The notes under the pieces: generated by a model
Database searches by the model: none
What the model was told of the DNA's origin: nothing
What the model saw: only the letters and a program-made list of their open reading frames with translations
From: Stramonita haemastoma
Taxonomy: Eukaryota; Mollusca; Gastropoda; Neogastropoda; Muricidae
Length of the DNA: 11,989 nucleotides
Direction: 5' to 3'
NCBI GenBank assembly: GCA_030674155.1
Contig: JASPKP010008072.1
Coordinates: 1 to 11,989 of the forward strand
In this document: one piece after another, positions 1 to 6,821 of the stretch
Layout: the number at the start of each line of letters is the position of its first letter
Position numbering within the stretch: position 1 is the first letter of the stretch
Program-made: the position numbers and the translations under genes

Positions 1-115
1 CAACAGGAAAAGGGACACACACCACGCGCCGCGCGCGCCACGCGAACCCACACCACACACACACACACACACCAACACCACACACACACACACCCCACAC
101 CACACTACTTACATA
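1..115. repeat. CA/CG-rich low-complexity DNA
   Basis: Mostly alternating purine-pyrimidine sequence. It opens with a CG-rich patch (about 24-48, GCGCGCC-type) and continues as interrupted (CA)n. No coding potential is visible. It belongs to the same class of graded CA/CG tracts that flank the SINE copies further in, but no SINE body is seen in the visible part here. An element could lie to the left, outside the window. Confidence 0.85.
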
Positions 116-154
116 ACATGCATACACCCACAAAAATAAAATAATTATATGATA

Positions 155-254
155 GGTGGGGGAGGTAGGAGGTAGGTAGGAAATTAAGATAGATAGATAG
201 AAGAAATAAAAGATAGATAATGATAATAGATAGATAGAAAATAAAATAGATATA
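155..254. repeat. GGTA/GATA microsatellite
   Basis: A run of GGAGGTAGG-type units grades into repeated GATA (AGATAGATAGATAG near 188 and again near 213-238) and A-rich spacers. It is an ordinary interrupted tetranucleotide repeat without a gene. Confidence 0.85.
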
Positions 255-270
255 ATGTTTGAACCCCTTA

Positions 271-374
271 CCTCTCTCTCTCCTCTCTCTCTCTCTCTAT
301 TCTCTCTCCTCTTTTCCTTCTCCTATTTTCTCTCTTCTCTTTTCCCTCTTTTTTTTTCATTTTTTTTTTCCCCT
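271..374. repeat. CT/T-rich pyrimidine tract
   Basis: About 100 bp of nearly pure pyrimidines on the + strand: interrupted (CT)n in the left part and T-runs at the right end, with single A interruptions near 299, 325 and 359. The open frame that begins at 255 reads Leu/Ser/Phe-rich here, purely as a result of this composition. Confidence 0.85.
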
Positions 375-408
375 GGATCACTTCTGGGGAAGGATGTAAA
401 ATTAAAAG

Positions 409-509
409 ACTACACACTACTACTACTACTAATATATACTACTACATACTATACTACTACCACTACTCTATACTACTACTACTACTATATATACTACTAT
501 TTCTACTAC
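409..509. repeat. (ACT)n trinucleotide repeat
   Basis: Imperfect ACT/TAC triplets with ATATAT interruptions. In the forward frame it gives runs of Tyr and Thr, which explains the Tyr-rich stretch of the overlapping open frame. Triplet periodicity keeps frames open here without indicating a gene. Confidence 0.85.
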
Positions 510-520
510 CGCACATACAA

Positions 521-645
521 AACACCACACACACACACACAACCACCACACACACACACAACCACACACAGAGAGGAGAGGGGGAAAGAAGGAAGAGAAG
601 AGAGAGAGAGGGAGAGAGAGAGAGAGAGAGAAGAGAGAGAGGGGA
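521..645. repeat. (CA)n followed by (GA)n compound microsatellite
   Basis: Interrupted CA repeats (521-570) switch directly to GA repeats (about 570-645), a compound microsatellite. The CA-to-GA junction is abrupt. The same CA-to-CT type of switch recurs at 6038. Confidence 0.85.
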
Positions 646-724
646 CCGAAACCCGAGAGAGACCCGGAGGCCGAAGAGCCCGAGAGAGCCGAGAGAGCCC
701 GAGAGAACCGAAGCCCGAGAGAGA
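646..724. repeat. CCGAGAGAG minisatellite
   Basis: Six or so imperfect copies of a GC-containing unit of about 9-10 bp (CCCGAGAGAG, CCGAAGAGC, CCGAGAGAG, CCCGAGAGAA and similar) sit inside the GA repeat. Each unit contains a CpG, unlike the surrounding GA DNA. It looks like a GA microsatellite that gained CCC insertions and was then amplified in tandem. Confidence 0.6.
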
Positions 725-1054
725 AACAGAGACAGACAGAGACAGACAGACAAACAACAGACACAGACATCCCGCGACAGTGACAGAGACGAAAGAAAAA
801 AAGGAAACAAACAACCACCACAAGCGCATCAACAACGAGAAAAAAAAAGGGGGGATGGATTATATATCACCAAAAAGACTTGCGGGCAACAATCACTCTT
901 CTTTTCGAGGTAACAACAACAAAAAAACACAAAAAAAGGCACAGTAATTCAAGCAGACTGCCTTGCTTTTTGTCCAGTAGGGGAAAAAATGTACTTGCTT
1001 GCCCTGAATTTTATATTTAATCCCCGGGGAAAAGGGGTTTTTTTAATTGAATCA
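725..1054. other. Purine-rich spacer, no gene seen
   Basis: GACAGACA traces (about 727-770) give way to A-rich low-complexity DNA and then to more mixed sequence (945-1040), including CCCCGGGG at 1022-1029. I see no ORF with natural composition, no RNA gene and no clear regulatory element. Confidence 0.5.
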
Positions 1055-1400
1055 GAAAAAAAAAGAAAGAAAGAAAAAAAGGGAACAAGAGGAGGAAATA
1101 AAAAAGGATGAATGAATAAGGAAGGAGGGGGGGGGAAGGAAGGGAGGAAGGAAAAGGAAGGAAGGGAGGGAGGGAGGGGGGAAAGGGAAAGGGAAAAAAG
1201 AGAAGGAAGGAAGGAAGGGGGAAAGGAAGGAAGGAAGGGAAGGAAGGAAGAAAAAGGGAAGAAAGAAAGAAGGAAAGAAAGAAAGAAAAAAAGAAAAAAG
1301 AAAGAAAGAAAGAAAGAAAGAAAGAAAAAAGAAGAAAGAAAGAAAGAAAGAAAGAAAAAAGATAAGAAAAAAAAAGAAAAAAAAGAACAAAAATAGAAAG
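1055..1400. repeat. Long (GGAA)n/(GAAA)n homopurine tract
   Basis: The + strand is purine-only from 1118 to 1362, about 245 bases without one pyrimidine. Purine-rich DNA continues on both sides. Composition is graded: G-rich GGAAGG/GGGAGG units on the left, perfect (GAAA)n near 1300-1350, then near poly-A at the right end. Both-strand open frames here (Lys/Glu/Arg or Phe/Ser/Leu) are artefacts of composition. Such mirror-like homopurine DNA can form triplex (H-DNA). Confidence 0.9.
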
Positions 1401-1558
1401 AAGGAAAAACGAATAAAATGAAGAATGTTTTAAAATGATAAAATGACTAAATGAATGTGGGGGGAAAAAAAATCAAACAAAAATTTTCGTTTCTTCTAAA
1501 CCATCTTTAATAATCTTTTCTTTCCAAAATAATCATTTTCTCCTAATCCGGTCTTTAC

Positions 1559-1560
<2 letters not shown>
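1401..1560. other. AT-rich spacer
   Basis: A-rich DNA with AATGAA/AAATGA-type units near 1410-1460, followed by T/C-rich mixed sequence. No feature could be recognised. Confidence 0.5.
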
Positions 1561-1613
<53 letters not shown>

Positions 1614-1639
1614 CTTTTTCCCTCTCTCTCTCTCTCTCC
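1561..1639. repeat. (CT)25 and pyrimidine tract
   Basis: Twenty-five perfect CT dinucleotides at 1561-1610, then TTTCTTTTTCC and a further block of CT. The whole 79 bp is pyrimidine-only on the + strand. Together with the purine tract about 200 bp to the left it places two long strand-asymmetric tracts of opposite polarity close to each other. Confidence 0.95.
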
Positions 1640-1990
1640 AATACCGAAAAATCAAATGAAGAAACAAAATCATTTCTATCCAATACTATTCCATTCCATT
1701 AATAGGGGGAAAAATTGGGTTATTTTAAATTCCTGATTTAAGCGGGCGTGTATTAAATGAAAATATTTCTTTCAAATTTTGCTTGAATATAAAAAATGAT
1801 TTGAAAAATTTCTTTGGGGCTTGAATCAATTTTGACAGTTACTTTAAAATATCCATGCAGCAATAAATTGTTTTTTCAAACTCAGATTCAAGACATGCAC
1901 GGGGTCAGGATTTACAAGAATCAAATTTTTGGTTTGCTTTTTTTTTTTGTTTAATCTCTTTCATGTTTAACGATATACTACATTTCAGTA
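1640..1990. other. AT-rich single-copy-looking DNA
   Basis: About 350 bp of AT-rich sequence of ordinary complexity. I see no ORF, tRNA-like box or inverted repeat here. It ends in a T-run (1938-1949) and a C-run near 2000. Confidence 0.5.
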
Positions 1991-1991
1991 T

Positions 1992-2603
1992 TTGATTTCC
2001 CCCCCCCCCGCCAAACTCCGTGTACTGTGGCCCAAGGCCAAAAGTAAATTTAAACTTCAAAGTTCAGAGTTCTCTCTATCTTTTTGGGGGAGAGGACAAG
2101 CCTTCACCCCCCCTTCCTTGGGTCACCCCGCAGTTTCTGCCTCTGTGATGATCTCCCCCCCCTCCTCCTCCCCCCGACCTTCACCACCGCCCGATCCTCA
2201 CCATAACCCCCACATGCTCTCCGACAACAAAAACAACAAAAACTCCGCACCAAACGATCTCTCTCGTCCGGCGACTGCAGTCTTCTTTCTCTACCCGGAC
2301 CCGGGAAGTTGCCAGAGATGCCTCAGCCAGAACCTCCGTCGAGTCATGGAAAACGAGGGGGAAAGGGGGAGCGGCAGAAAGGGTGACGTCTTAGCCGTGC
2401 CCAAGAAGTGGCCCCTACGACCCATGAAAAGGTACCAGGGGCAGCGGCTGCACGCTGCTATTCGCCGCATGACTAACTCAAATGCTGCTCGCTTGCTCTA
2501 TACCAAAAAAAAGGGGGGCGCCCCTGCTATGAAAGGTCTGGGGGATGACGTCAGGCGAGACGCGCTGGACGCAAGAGGGGAGGGGGTCAGGGACCCATCT
2601 TAG
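1992..2603 (+). other. GC-rich block with unrecognised 203-codon open frame
   Basis: The composition changes sharply from AT-rich flanks to GC-rich, CpG-containing sequence. One forward frame stays open for 203 codons. Its first part is Ser/Pro-rich (translation of C-rich DNA). Its second part, from about residue 105, is mixed and basic with a Cys-x-x-Cys (CQRC) and several Arg/Lys clusters. I recognise no domain, and homopolymers (C10 near 2000, A8 and G6 near 2505-2518) make the frame fragile. A TGACGTCA octamer lies near its right end. It could be an exon, a promoter-proximal CpG-rich island, a fragment of a mobile element or chance. The low confidence refers to its being coding. Confidence 0.15.
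2546..2553. promoter_or_regulatory. CRE-like octamer TGACGTCA
   Basis: A perfect palindromic cAMP-response-element consensus inside the GC-rich block. A near match, TGACGTCT, lies at 2384-2391, and an AP-1-like TGACTAA is at about 2469. Isolated 8-mers occur by chance, so only the clustering in a CpG-containing island makes this worth listing. Confidence 0.25.
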
Positions 2604-2639
2604 GCAGGCTGAACTCCCAGGCTGTGACTGACGGGGGAT

Positions 2640-3060
2640 GACCCCTTTTTTGTCGGGGTTTTTTTGTTGGTTCTGTAACGGGGGTGAGGAGGGGACAAAT
2701 TTTGGTTTTTTTTTTTTTTCCGTTTTTTCTTTGCGGGGGGGGGGGGGGGTGGAGGGGGGGTTTTTGTGTGTAGTTGGTTTCTTCTCTCCTTTTCTTCTTT
2801 CTGCATTTCCTTTAGGGTGGTGTGCGTTGTCCAGTCTTCCCTGTGCTTGTAACTCTGAAGGTTTCCCCTGCTGGCCCCCCAAAACACATTCCGACTTCAA
2901 AATCTCGTTTGGGTCTTTTTTTTAGTTGGTTGGTTTTTTTTTTTTTTGTACAGGATAGATGATGGTTCATTCTTGTTTCCGTAACCCCACCAAACGTTTG
3001 ACATGAACTACGGATCTTGTAACCTGAATGTTTAATCTTCTGCATGTGTATATGTATGTA
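2640..3060. other. T- and G-homopolymer-rich DNA
   Basis: Long T runs (2705-2719 and 2934-2947), a G15 run (2735-2749) and another G-run (2753-2760) break otherwise ordinary sequence. The open frames on both strands are Pro/Lys or Gly/Phe products of these runs. No gene is visible. Confidence 0.6.
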
Positions 3061-3129
3061 CTCGAAAAAGATTAAGGCACGGGCAAGGTTGCATTAATGC
3101 TGAACTGGAAGTTTATGACAATCCTCACC

Positions 3130-3235
3130 TTTTAATTCATCAGAGTCGAGTGCCAAAGATTCGATTCTATGACTTCACGGACCCACAGGATGAAGTAAAA
3201 CGGGCTTAACCACTCGGCTATAACAGCTCGTCGTT
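3130..3235 (-). mobile_element. tRNA-like SINE head (class II tRNA type)
   Basis: Read on the minus strand, the sequence holds TAGCCGAGTGG (plus-strand 3210-3220), an excellent pol III A box of the kind seen in Leu/Ser tRNAs. It is followed 53 nt downstream by GAATCGAATCT (3157-3167), a degenerate B box. The spacing suits a class II tRNA, but the would-be acceptor strands do not pair, so it is not a functional tRNA. A tRNA-derived SINE head or tRNA pseudogene is the best reading. The body that would follow (leftwards, 3060-3130) is not like SINE-1 or SINE-2 in this window. Confidence 0.5.
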
Positions 3236-3239
3236 TTTG

Positions 3240-3410
3240 TGTGTGTGGTTTGGTTGTACTTCTGTGATTGGTTTTCTTTTTGGATTGTGTGTGTAGCGAT
3301 CTCTTGTTTGCTTGCTTGGTTGTGTGAATGAGGTTTTTTTGTGATTTGTGCTGATATTTTTTTGTTTTGTTTTGTTTTTTGGCGGGGAGGAGGTCTGATA
3401 GCTTAGGTAT
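3240..3410. other. GT/T-rich spacer
   Basis: GTGTGTG patches, GCTTGCTTGG and GTTTTGTTTTG-type units make T- and G-rich low-complexity DNA adjoining the tRNA-like head. On the minus strand this is A/C-rich. There is no gene. Confidence 0.55.
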
Positions 3411-3425
3411 TTGATCAATTGTGTT

Positions 3426-3592
3426 CTATCTATTATCTATCTATCTCTGTCTCTCTCTGTCTCTCTCTGTCTCTCTGTCTCTCTCTCTGTCTCTCTCTGT
3501 CTCACTCCCTCTCTCTGTCTGTCTCTCTCTGTCTGTCTCTTCTGTCTGTCTCTCTCTGTCTCTGTCTCTGTCACTCTCTCTCTCTCTCTCCA
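3426..3592. repeat. TATC then (TCTG/TCTC)n microsatellite
   Basis: Starts with CTATCTAT units, then a higher-order pattern of TCTCTCTG and TCTGTCTG units for about 150 bp, ending in pure CT. All three forward frames are open and read Ser/Leu/Val/Cys repeats, the signature of a repeat rather than a gene. Confidence 0.9.
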
Positions 3593-3820
3593 TTTTGCCA
3601 TCTATTTATCTTTGTTTTCATCTAAAATACTAAATAAAGCATCACGTGGCAAATTACGTGTGATGTGTTGTTTCTCTTGTTTGCGCGCGGGAAGATATAT
3701 ACCATCAACTGCAACAACTAATTTTAAGAGATATCAATAGCATCATAATCATCAATGACAACAAAACCAAAAACCTGCATTTGCATCCACACTCAAAGAT
3801 GCATGCAGACACAAACTCAC
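3593..3820. other. Mixed spacer, no gene seen
   Basis: Ordinary-complexity DNA with short ACAACAA and ATCATAATCATC runs. I see no gene, RNA or clear regulatory site. It leads into the CG tract at 3826. Confidence 0.45.
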
Positions 3821-3825
3821 ACAAG

Positions 3826-3922
3826 GCGCGCGCGCGCGCGCGCGGCACCCCACACCACACAACACACAAAACACACACACACAACACACCCCAAAACCAC
3901 CACACACACACACATACAGGAT
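3826..3922. repeat. (CG)n tract grading into (CA)n, left flank of SINE-1 copy A
   Basis: Nineteen bases of perfect CG alternation (3826-3844) are followed by interrupted CA repeats that run up to the start of the SINE head. Alternating CG/CA is prone to form left-handed Z-DNA. The order, CG far from and CA next to the SINE, is mirrored on the other side of the element. Confidence 0.85.
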
Positions 3923-4283
3923 AGGACAGCCTGGGTGATCAGAGTGATGCGCAGGTGATCTGCTAACCTGGGTTCGAATCTCGTTTCAAAGGATTTTTCC
4001 TCTGGAGTTAACATCAGTTGCCGACTCCACTCCCCCCAAAAGTCCTTCGGATGACAACTATAAACCAGACGGTTCCCAGTGCTAACGCACGCAGAACATC
4101 TAGCGCACATGTTTAAAAACCCTTTCCGCTTTTCGGAAGAGTAGGCCATTGTGTGCCAGCCTGGTGGGAATGGATGACAAGATTTATAAAACTGCCTACA
4201 CATGGGGACTGGATGTTAAAGAAGCACATCAGTGCTTGTTCCAATATCCTCGAAATAAAAGAATTTTGAAACAAGAGAATTTA
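3923..4283 (+). mobile_element. SINE-1 copy A (longest copy)
   Basis: A tRNA-derived short interspersed element, transcribed by pol III and mobilised in trans by a LINE in families of this type. A degenerate A-box region lies near 3926-3942 and a near-perfect B box, GGTTCGAATCT, at 3971-3981. The body includes GGAGTTAACATCAG (4005-4018), CCAAAAGTCCTTCGG (about 4036-4050), AACGCACGCAGAACATCT (4084-4101) and CGGAAGAGTAGGCCATTGTGTGCC (about 4134-4157). An AATAAAAGAATTTTGAAA A-rich tail (about 4254-4272) comes next, then CA repeats. Three further copies in the window align along the body. No coding capacity is expected, and the frames overlapping it are incidental. The family name is not known to me. 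Confidence 0.85.
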
Positions 4284-4393
4284 CACACACACACACAACA
4301 TAACAACCCAAACCCAACCCAAACCCAACCCAACCCAAACCCAACCCCACACACACACGCACGCACGCACGCACGCGCGCGCGCGCGCGCGTG
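4283..4393. repeat. (CA)n, (CCCAA)n, (CGCA)n, (CG)n tail of SINE-1 copy A
   Basis: A short CA run is followed by eight C-runs of three or more separated by two or three A (4307-4348), then CACACAC, (CGCA)n (4349-4373) and CG alternation (4374-4391). The opposite strand of the CCCAA part is GGGTT/GGGTTT and could form G-quadruplexes. The far end could adopt Z-DNA. Confidence 0.9.
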
Positions 4394-4805
4394 TTTCTTC
4401 ATTCTTCTTCTCTTGTTTGCGTTACACCGTCAGATGCATTGGGGGGAGGAAAATATTAACATGTCCTTTCCAGCTTTTTCGCATGTTTCTTCATTTAACC
4501 ATGTACATTTTCCAGAGAAATGAAGGGAAAAGGAAAAACAAACTGGGAAATAAACGATTAGCTGATCGACAAAAACAAGAGGTGGACAAGCACTTATACA
4601 GTCAACCAGATTGAAAAGAAAAAACAGCAAAGCAAACAGAAAAGAAAGCTCCACGAGACAAACTAAAAAAAAAAAAAAGATTGTACCTAGATTGCTTTCA
4701 TTTGTGTCCATGACCTTTTAAAAAAGAATATTTTTTATTCTTTTTTTTTAATCTCTCAGTTAATGGAAGAAGACAACGATTGGTGTTTGTTTTGTTGGAG
4801 TTTTA
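4394..4805. other. AT-rich spacer, no gene seen
   Basis: About 400 bp of ordinary to A-rich sequence with an A13 run (4666-4678) and T-runs (4741-4750). Frames of 65-124 codons cross it but have no recognisable domain, and several extend into neighbouring repeats. Nothing supports a gene. Confidence 0.5.
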
Positions 4806-4814
4806 TTTTTCATA

Positions 4815-5470
4815 AGGGAGAGAGATAGAGAGAGAGTAGGAGGAGGAGAGAGAGGAGAGAGAGAGAGAGAGAGAAAGACAGACAGACATGCAGACAGAGA
4901 CAGACACAGACAGAGCGACAGAGATAGAGGAGAGAGTGAGTGAGAGACAGAGAGAGATAGAGGTAAGAAGATAGAGAGACACAGGAGAGGACAGACAAGG
5001 ACAGAGACAGAGAGAGAGATAGAGGTAGAAGATAGAGAGACACACACAGAGACAGCGAGACATACAGGCAGTCAGGACAGACAGACAGACAGACAGAACA
5101 GACAGAGACAGAAAAGAAAGAGAAAGAAACAATTTGGTTCTCTGTACAAACACATGCGACATGAAAATAAAAGAACTGTGTGGACTGAAATATTCCTTAG
5201 AAACCACAGAGAGAGAGAGGGGGGAGGGGAGGGAGACAGAGACAGAGAGATAGACAGAGAGACCGACCGACAGACAGACAGACAGACAGACACGCAGGCA
5301 GACACACAGACAGACACAGAAAGAAAGAGAAATATAGAAAGCATTTGGTTCTTTGTACAGACAGACAGACAGACAGATTAGAGACGAGACAGACAGACAG
5401 ACAGCACGAGACAGACAGGCAGCAGAGGGGAGAGGCAGGAAAACAGAAAGACAAACAGACGAGACACGCA
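4815..5470. repeat. (GA)n/(GACA)n satellite-like complex with internal duplications
   Basis: About 650 bp of GAGA, GACAGACA and GATAGA units. Two higher-order repeats are visible. A block of about 32 bp (AGAGAGATAGAGGTA..., 4951-4983) recurs at 5013-5044, and a unique motif, ATTTGGTTCTYTGTACA, occurs at 5132-5148 and 5343-5359, 211 bp apart, each time after AAAGAAAGAGAAA and within GACA repeats. The array therefore grew partly by segmental duplication. All frames through it (up to 222 codons on the minus strand) are Ser/Leu/Cys/Val or Arg/Asp/Gln repeats and not genes. Confidence 0.9.
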
Positions 5471-5734
5471 AAAAAGACGCTGTTGATAAACGCGTGCCAT
5501 ATCCAAAAAAAAAAAAGCGCGTTCTCTGTTACTGAAAAAGACTAGCTCACAAATCAGTTAGGTTTGAAATAAGAGGTGTTACAAAGGAAAAATTAGGATT
5601 TTAAAAATCCTCCCAAAAAAATCCGAATTGGAGACTTTGAAAATGATTGCATATACCTTTACCCCCATCTTTCAAAAACATCTATGATAAAATGTGTAAT
5701 GCGTGATAACCTATGGAGAATTGTTGCACTCTGT
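5471..5734. other. AT-rich spacer with short inverted repeat
   Basis: Unique-looking AT-rich DNA. AGGATTTTAAAAATCCT at 5595-5611 is an 8-bp-arm inverted repeat around one base. No gene or RNA is recognised. Confidence 0.5.
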
Positions 5735-5745
5735 CACACACACAC

Positions 5746-5783
<38 letters not shown>

Positions 5784-5818
5784 ACACCACACACACACAA
5801 CACACACACACACACACA
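5735..5818. repeat. (CA)n, left flank of SINE-1 copy B
   Basis: Eighty-plus bases of CA repeat with a few CACCAC and CAACAC interruptions run directly into the truncated SINE-1 copy at 5820. Confidence 0.95.
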
Positions 5819-5819
5819 T

Positions 5820-5985
5820 CTTGTCACACGTTATAACCCATTCCGCTTTTCGAAAAGAGTAGGCCATTGTGTGCCAGTAGGAAGAATGACAAAAATTACA
5901 AAACTGCCATACACACTGGGACTGGATGTAAAAAAGCACATGAGTGCGTTGCACATTAGCCTTGAAATAAAAGAAAGGGAAAAAA
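5820..5985 (+). mobile_element. SINE-1 copy B, 5' truncated
   Basis: It aligns with the 3' half of copy A. It starts at ATCTTG(T)CACACGTT, contains the hallmark block CGCTTTTCG, AAGAGTAGGCCATTGTGTGCC (about 5845-5877), then ACAAAACTGCC, ACTGGGACTGGATGT and AAGCACATGAGTGC (5935-5948). It ends in CTTGAAATAAAAGAAAGG and an A-rich tail. The tRNA head and the first part of the body are missing, and the breakpoint is joined directly to a CA repeat. This could be 5' truncation at insertion or recombination between CA tracts. Confidence 0.85.
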
Positions 5986-5992
5986 AAAAGAA

Positions 5993-6200
<208 letters not shown>

Positions 6201-6720
6201 GAATGAGTTTGCTATGGGCTAATTAGGAAGTCTAGGACCACATAATCGAGCTTCATCCACGTTATAGATACGATTTTATGAGTATTGCTAACGTTATCTG
6301 ACCAACACTGCAGGTGTCTGTATCCCTCGATCCCGGTTGATGCTCGGAAAGTCGTATGATAGTAGGCGTAGAGTGCGACCCTACCATGTAGTCTCAAAGC
6401 ACATCCACTTCCATAGCAGCAGAATTTCATCATCCTTACCGTCACTGATCATCATGCAATAAAAGAAAAAATGTCTTTGATTCTGGGGCATACCTAAAGA
6501 TCTCAAAATCAGAATGGTCAAAACACTCTTCTGACCCGTATTGCCGTATGGGTCAGAAGCCTAGATACTACGAACATTAGAAAGAGACGAATTTAAAGGC
6601 AGCCAAAGTGTGGTTCTAGAGAAAAGTTTTAATAATCAAGTGGTTAGACAGGAGAACTTTTTTTGTTGTTTCTCGGCAAGAGCTCTGAGATTCACCAATG
6701 ATGAGATTTTGCTATGCTAC
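6201..6720. other. Single-copy-looking DNA with a 12-bp-arm hairpin
   Basis: The most complex, least repetitive stretch of the window. A minus-strand frame of 77 codons (6212-6445) has ordinary amino-acid composition with several Cys and Tyr (CCYGSGC, YAYYHTTF), but I recognise no family and it is short. A near-perfect inverted repeat lies at 6529-6558. It could be genuine unique sequence, an exon fragment or a worn transposon. Confidence 0.4.
6529..6558. other. Inverted repeat (hairpin), 12-bp arms, 6-nt loop
   Basis: TTCTGACCCGTA, loop TTGCCG, TATGGGTCAGAA. Eleven of twelve positions are Watson-Crick complementary. It is too short to be a MITE and there is no obvious target duplication. 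It may be a protein-binding palindrome or chance. Confidence 0.6.
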
Positions 6721-6821
6721 GCGCGTGCGTGTGTGTATATATTTGGATGTGTGTGTGTGTTGTATTTTGTTATTTTTTTGTATTTTGTTTCTTGTATTTT
6801 GTACTACTGTATGTCACAGCA
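6721..6821. repeat. CGCG/GT/T-rich low-complexity DNA
   Basis: GCGCGTGCGTGTGTG (6721-6735), ATATAT, then (GT)n at 6749-6761 and TTTTGTATTTTG units. The order is CG then GT with a T-rich end next to the SINE-2 3' end, similar to the CG/CA tail arrangement of the SINE-1 copies. Confidence 0.7.

Noticed and set aside
1052..1396. Basic Lys/Glu/Arg-rich frame on the plus strand and a Phe/Ser-rich frame on the minus strand
   Set aside because: Pure purine tract with no stop codons lacking T on one strand. An artefact of composition.
2638..2925. Forward 95-codon Gly/Phe-rich frame
   Set aside because: Reads through G15 and T-runs. Homopolymer length errors alone would destroy the frame.
3130..3235. 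A functional tRNA-Leu or tRNA-Ser gene
   Set aside because: A and B boxes are present but the acceptor arms do not pair and the T-loop is degenerate, so it is listed as a SINE head/tRNA-like relic.
4307..4348. Interstitial telomere
   Set aside because: The unit is CCCAA/CCCAAA, not CCCTAA. It is within a SINE tail and short.
4815..5470. CRISPR-like array of spaced repeats
   Set aside because: Spacing and repeat units are irregular, made of dinucleotide/tetranucleotide repeats, and the sequence context is eukaryotic.
4803..5471. Minus-strand frame of 222 codons, the longest in the window, Ser/Leu/Cys/Val-rich
   Set aside because: It is a direct translation of GACA/GAGA repeats. Other frames over the same DNA are also open, and there is no domain or codon bias.
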